Source: Lysobacteraceae bacterium
GTDB lineage: Bacteria; Pseudomonadota; Gammaproteobacteria; Steroidobacterales; Steroidobacteraceae
Reading direction: 5' to 3'
Length of the DNA stretch: 6,502 nt
NCBI GenBank assembly: GCA_012516015.1
Contig: JAAYXG010000038.1
Coordinates: forward strand, 1-6,502
How positions within the stretch are numbered: position 1 is the stretch's first letter; each line of letters starts with the position of its first letter. Below are positions 6,273 to 6,502 of the stretch, piece by piece. The notes below the pieces were generated by a model. That model worked only from the letters and a program-made list of their open reading frames with translations. It searched no databases and had not been told where the DNA came from. Both the position numbers and the translations under genes were made by a program.

Positions 6273-6502
6273 AGGGTTGCGACGGTGTGGTCGTTCGAGG
6301 CGTCCTCGGATTCGAAATCGGCCAAACCGGCGAAGTCGAATCGCGAGATCAGTATCGCTCCTTTGCCTTGTACCGCGCGAGCAGGCTCGGTGCAAAAGCC
6401 GCGTGCGACGACGCGGTAGGCACGCGCCCGAAACGGCGGGCCGACGATGGGCGTTTGACGTACGTCGTCGAGCATGCACTTGTCGTCGCCCTGGGTGCTG
6501 TA
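6269..6502 (-). CDS. Unrecognised protein, C-terminal 77 residues (5' end beyond the window)
   Basis: An open frame enters at the right edge and ends with TGA at 6271-6269, giving 77 visible residues starting Y-S-T-Q-G-D-D-K-C. The ATG at 6475 is internal, because the frame stays open to the edge; it should not be taken as the start. Visible traits are two cysteines, a probable beta segment R-A-R-A-Y-R-V-V-A-R-G-F-C, a second one G-A-I-L-I-S-R-F-D-F, and an acidic, polar tail. The Y-R-V-V-A-R-G piece resembles C-terminal strands of PilX-type minor pilins, but this is too weak for a name. The 4-base ATGA overlap with the DUF192 gene supports it as a real coding sequence and as the upstream partner in the same transcript. 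Confidence 0.6.
   Translation of the reverse strand, partial: YSTQGDDKCMLDDVRQTPIVGPPFRARAYRVVARGFCTEPARAVQGKGAILISRFDFAGLADFESEDASNDHTVATL

Noticed and set aside
1..6502. CRISPR arrays, tRNA or rRNA genes, insertion sequences, long direct repeats
   Set aside because: Nothing of the kind was seen; the window is nearly all protein-coding with even base composition.

Overview
The window comes from a GC-rich bacterial genome. Its gene types (TonB-dependent receptor, periplasmic DUF192 protein, TPR-linked 2OG-Fe(II) oxygenase) and codon use suggest a proteobacterium, perhaps an aquatic or soil gamma- or alphaproteobacterium. This is inferred from gene content; there is no rRNA or other taxonomic marker here. 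The window is almost fully coding, and no stretch above 300 bases lacks a gene.

Plus strand, left to right: the C-terminal 504 residues of a TonB-dependent outer-membrane receptor (to 1517); a 74-base gap holding a terminator-like hairpin (1549-1577); then four tightly packed genes: a TPST-like sulfotransferase (1592-2404), a second and divergent sulfotransferase (2401-3225), a Tpa1/prolyl-hydroxylase-like 2OG-Fe(II) oxygenase (3222-3962), and a TPR protein fused to a C-terminal 2OG-Fe(II) oxygenase domain (3959-5767). All three junctions among these four genes are 4-base ATGA overlaps, so the set is almost certainly one translationally coupled operon.

Minus strand, converging on that operon: a secreted DUF192 protein (6272-5784), preceded by the 3' end of an unrecognised gene that runs off the window edge (6502-6269). 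These two are also joined by an ATGA overlap. Only 16 bases separate the convergent stop codons, and a 28-base imperfect hairpin spans both.

The point of interest is the pairing of two sulfotransferases with two 2OG-Fe(II) oxygenases behind an outer-membrane receptor. It looks like a hydroxylation plus sulfation cassette that modifies an unknown substrate: a peptide, a protein or a small molecule. The families are individually known. The substrate and the reason for having two of each are not evident from the sequence.
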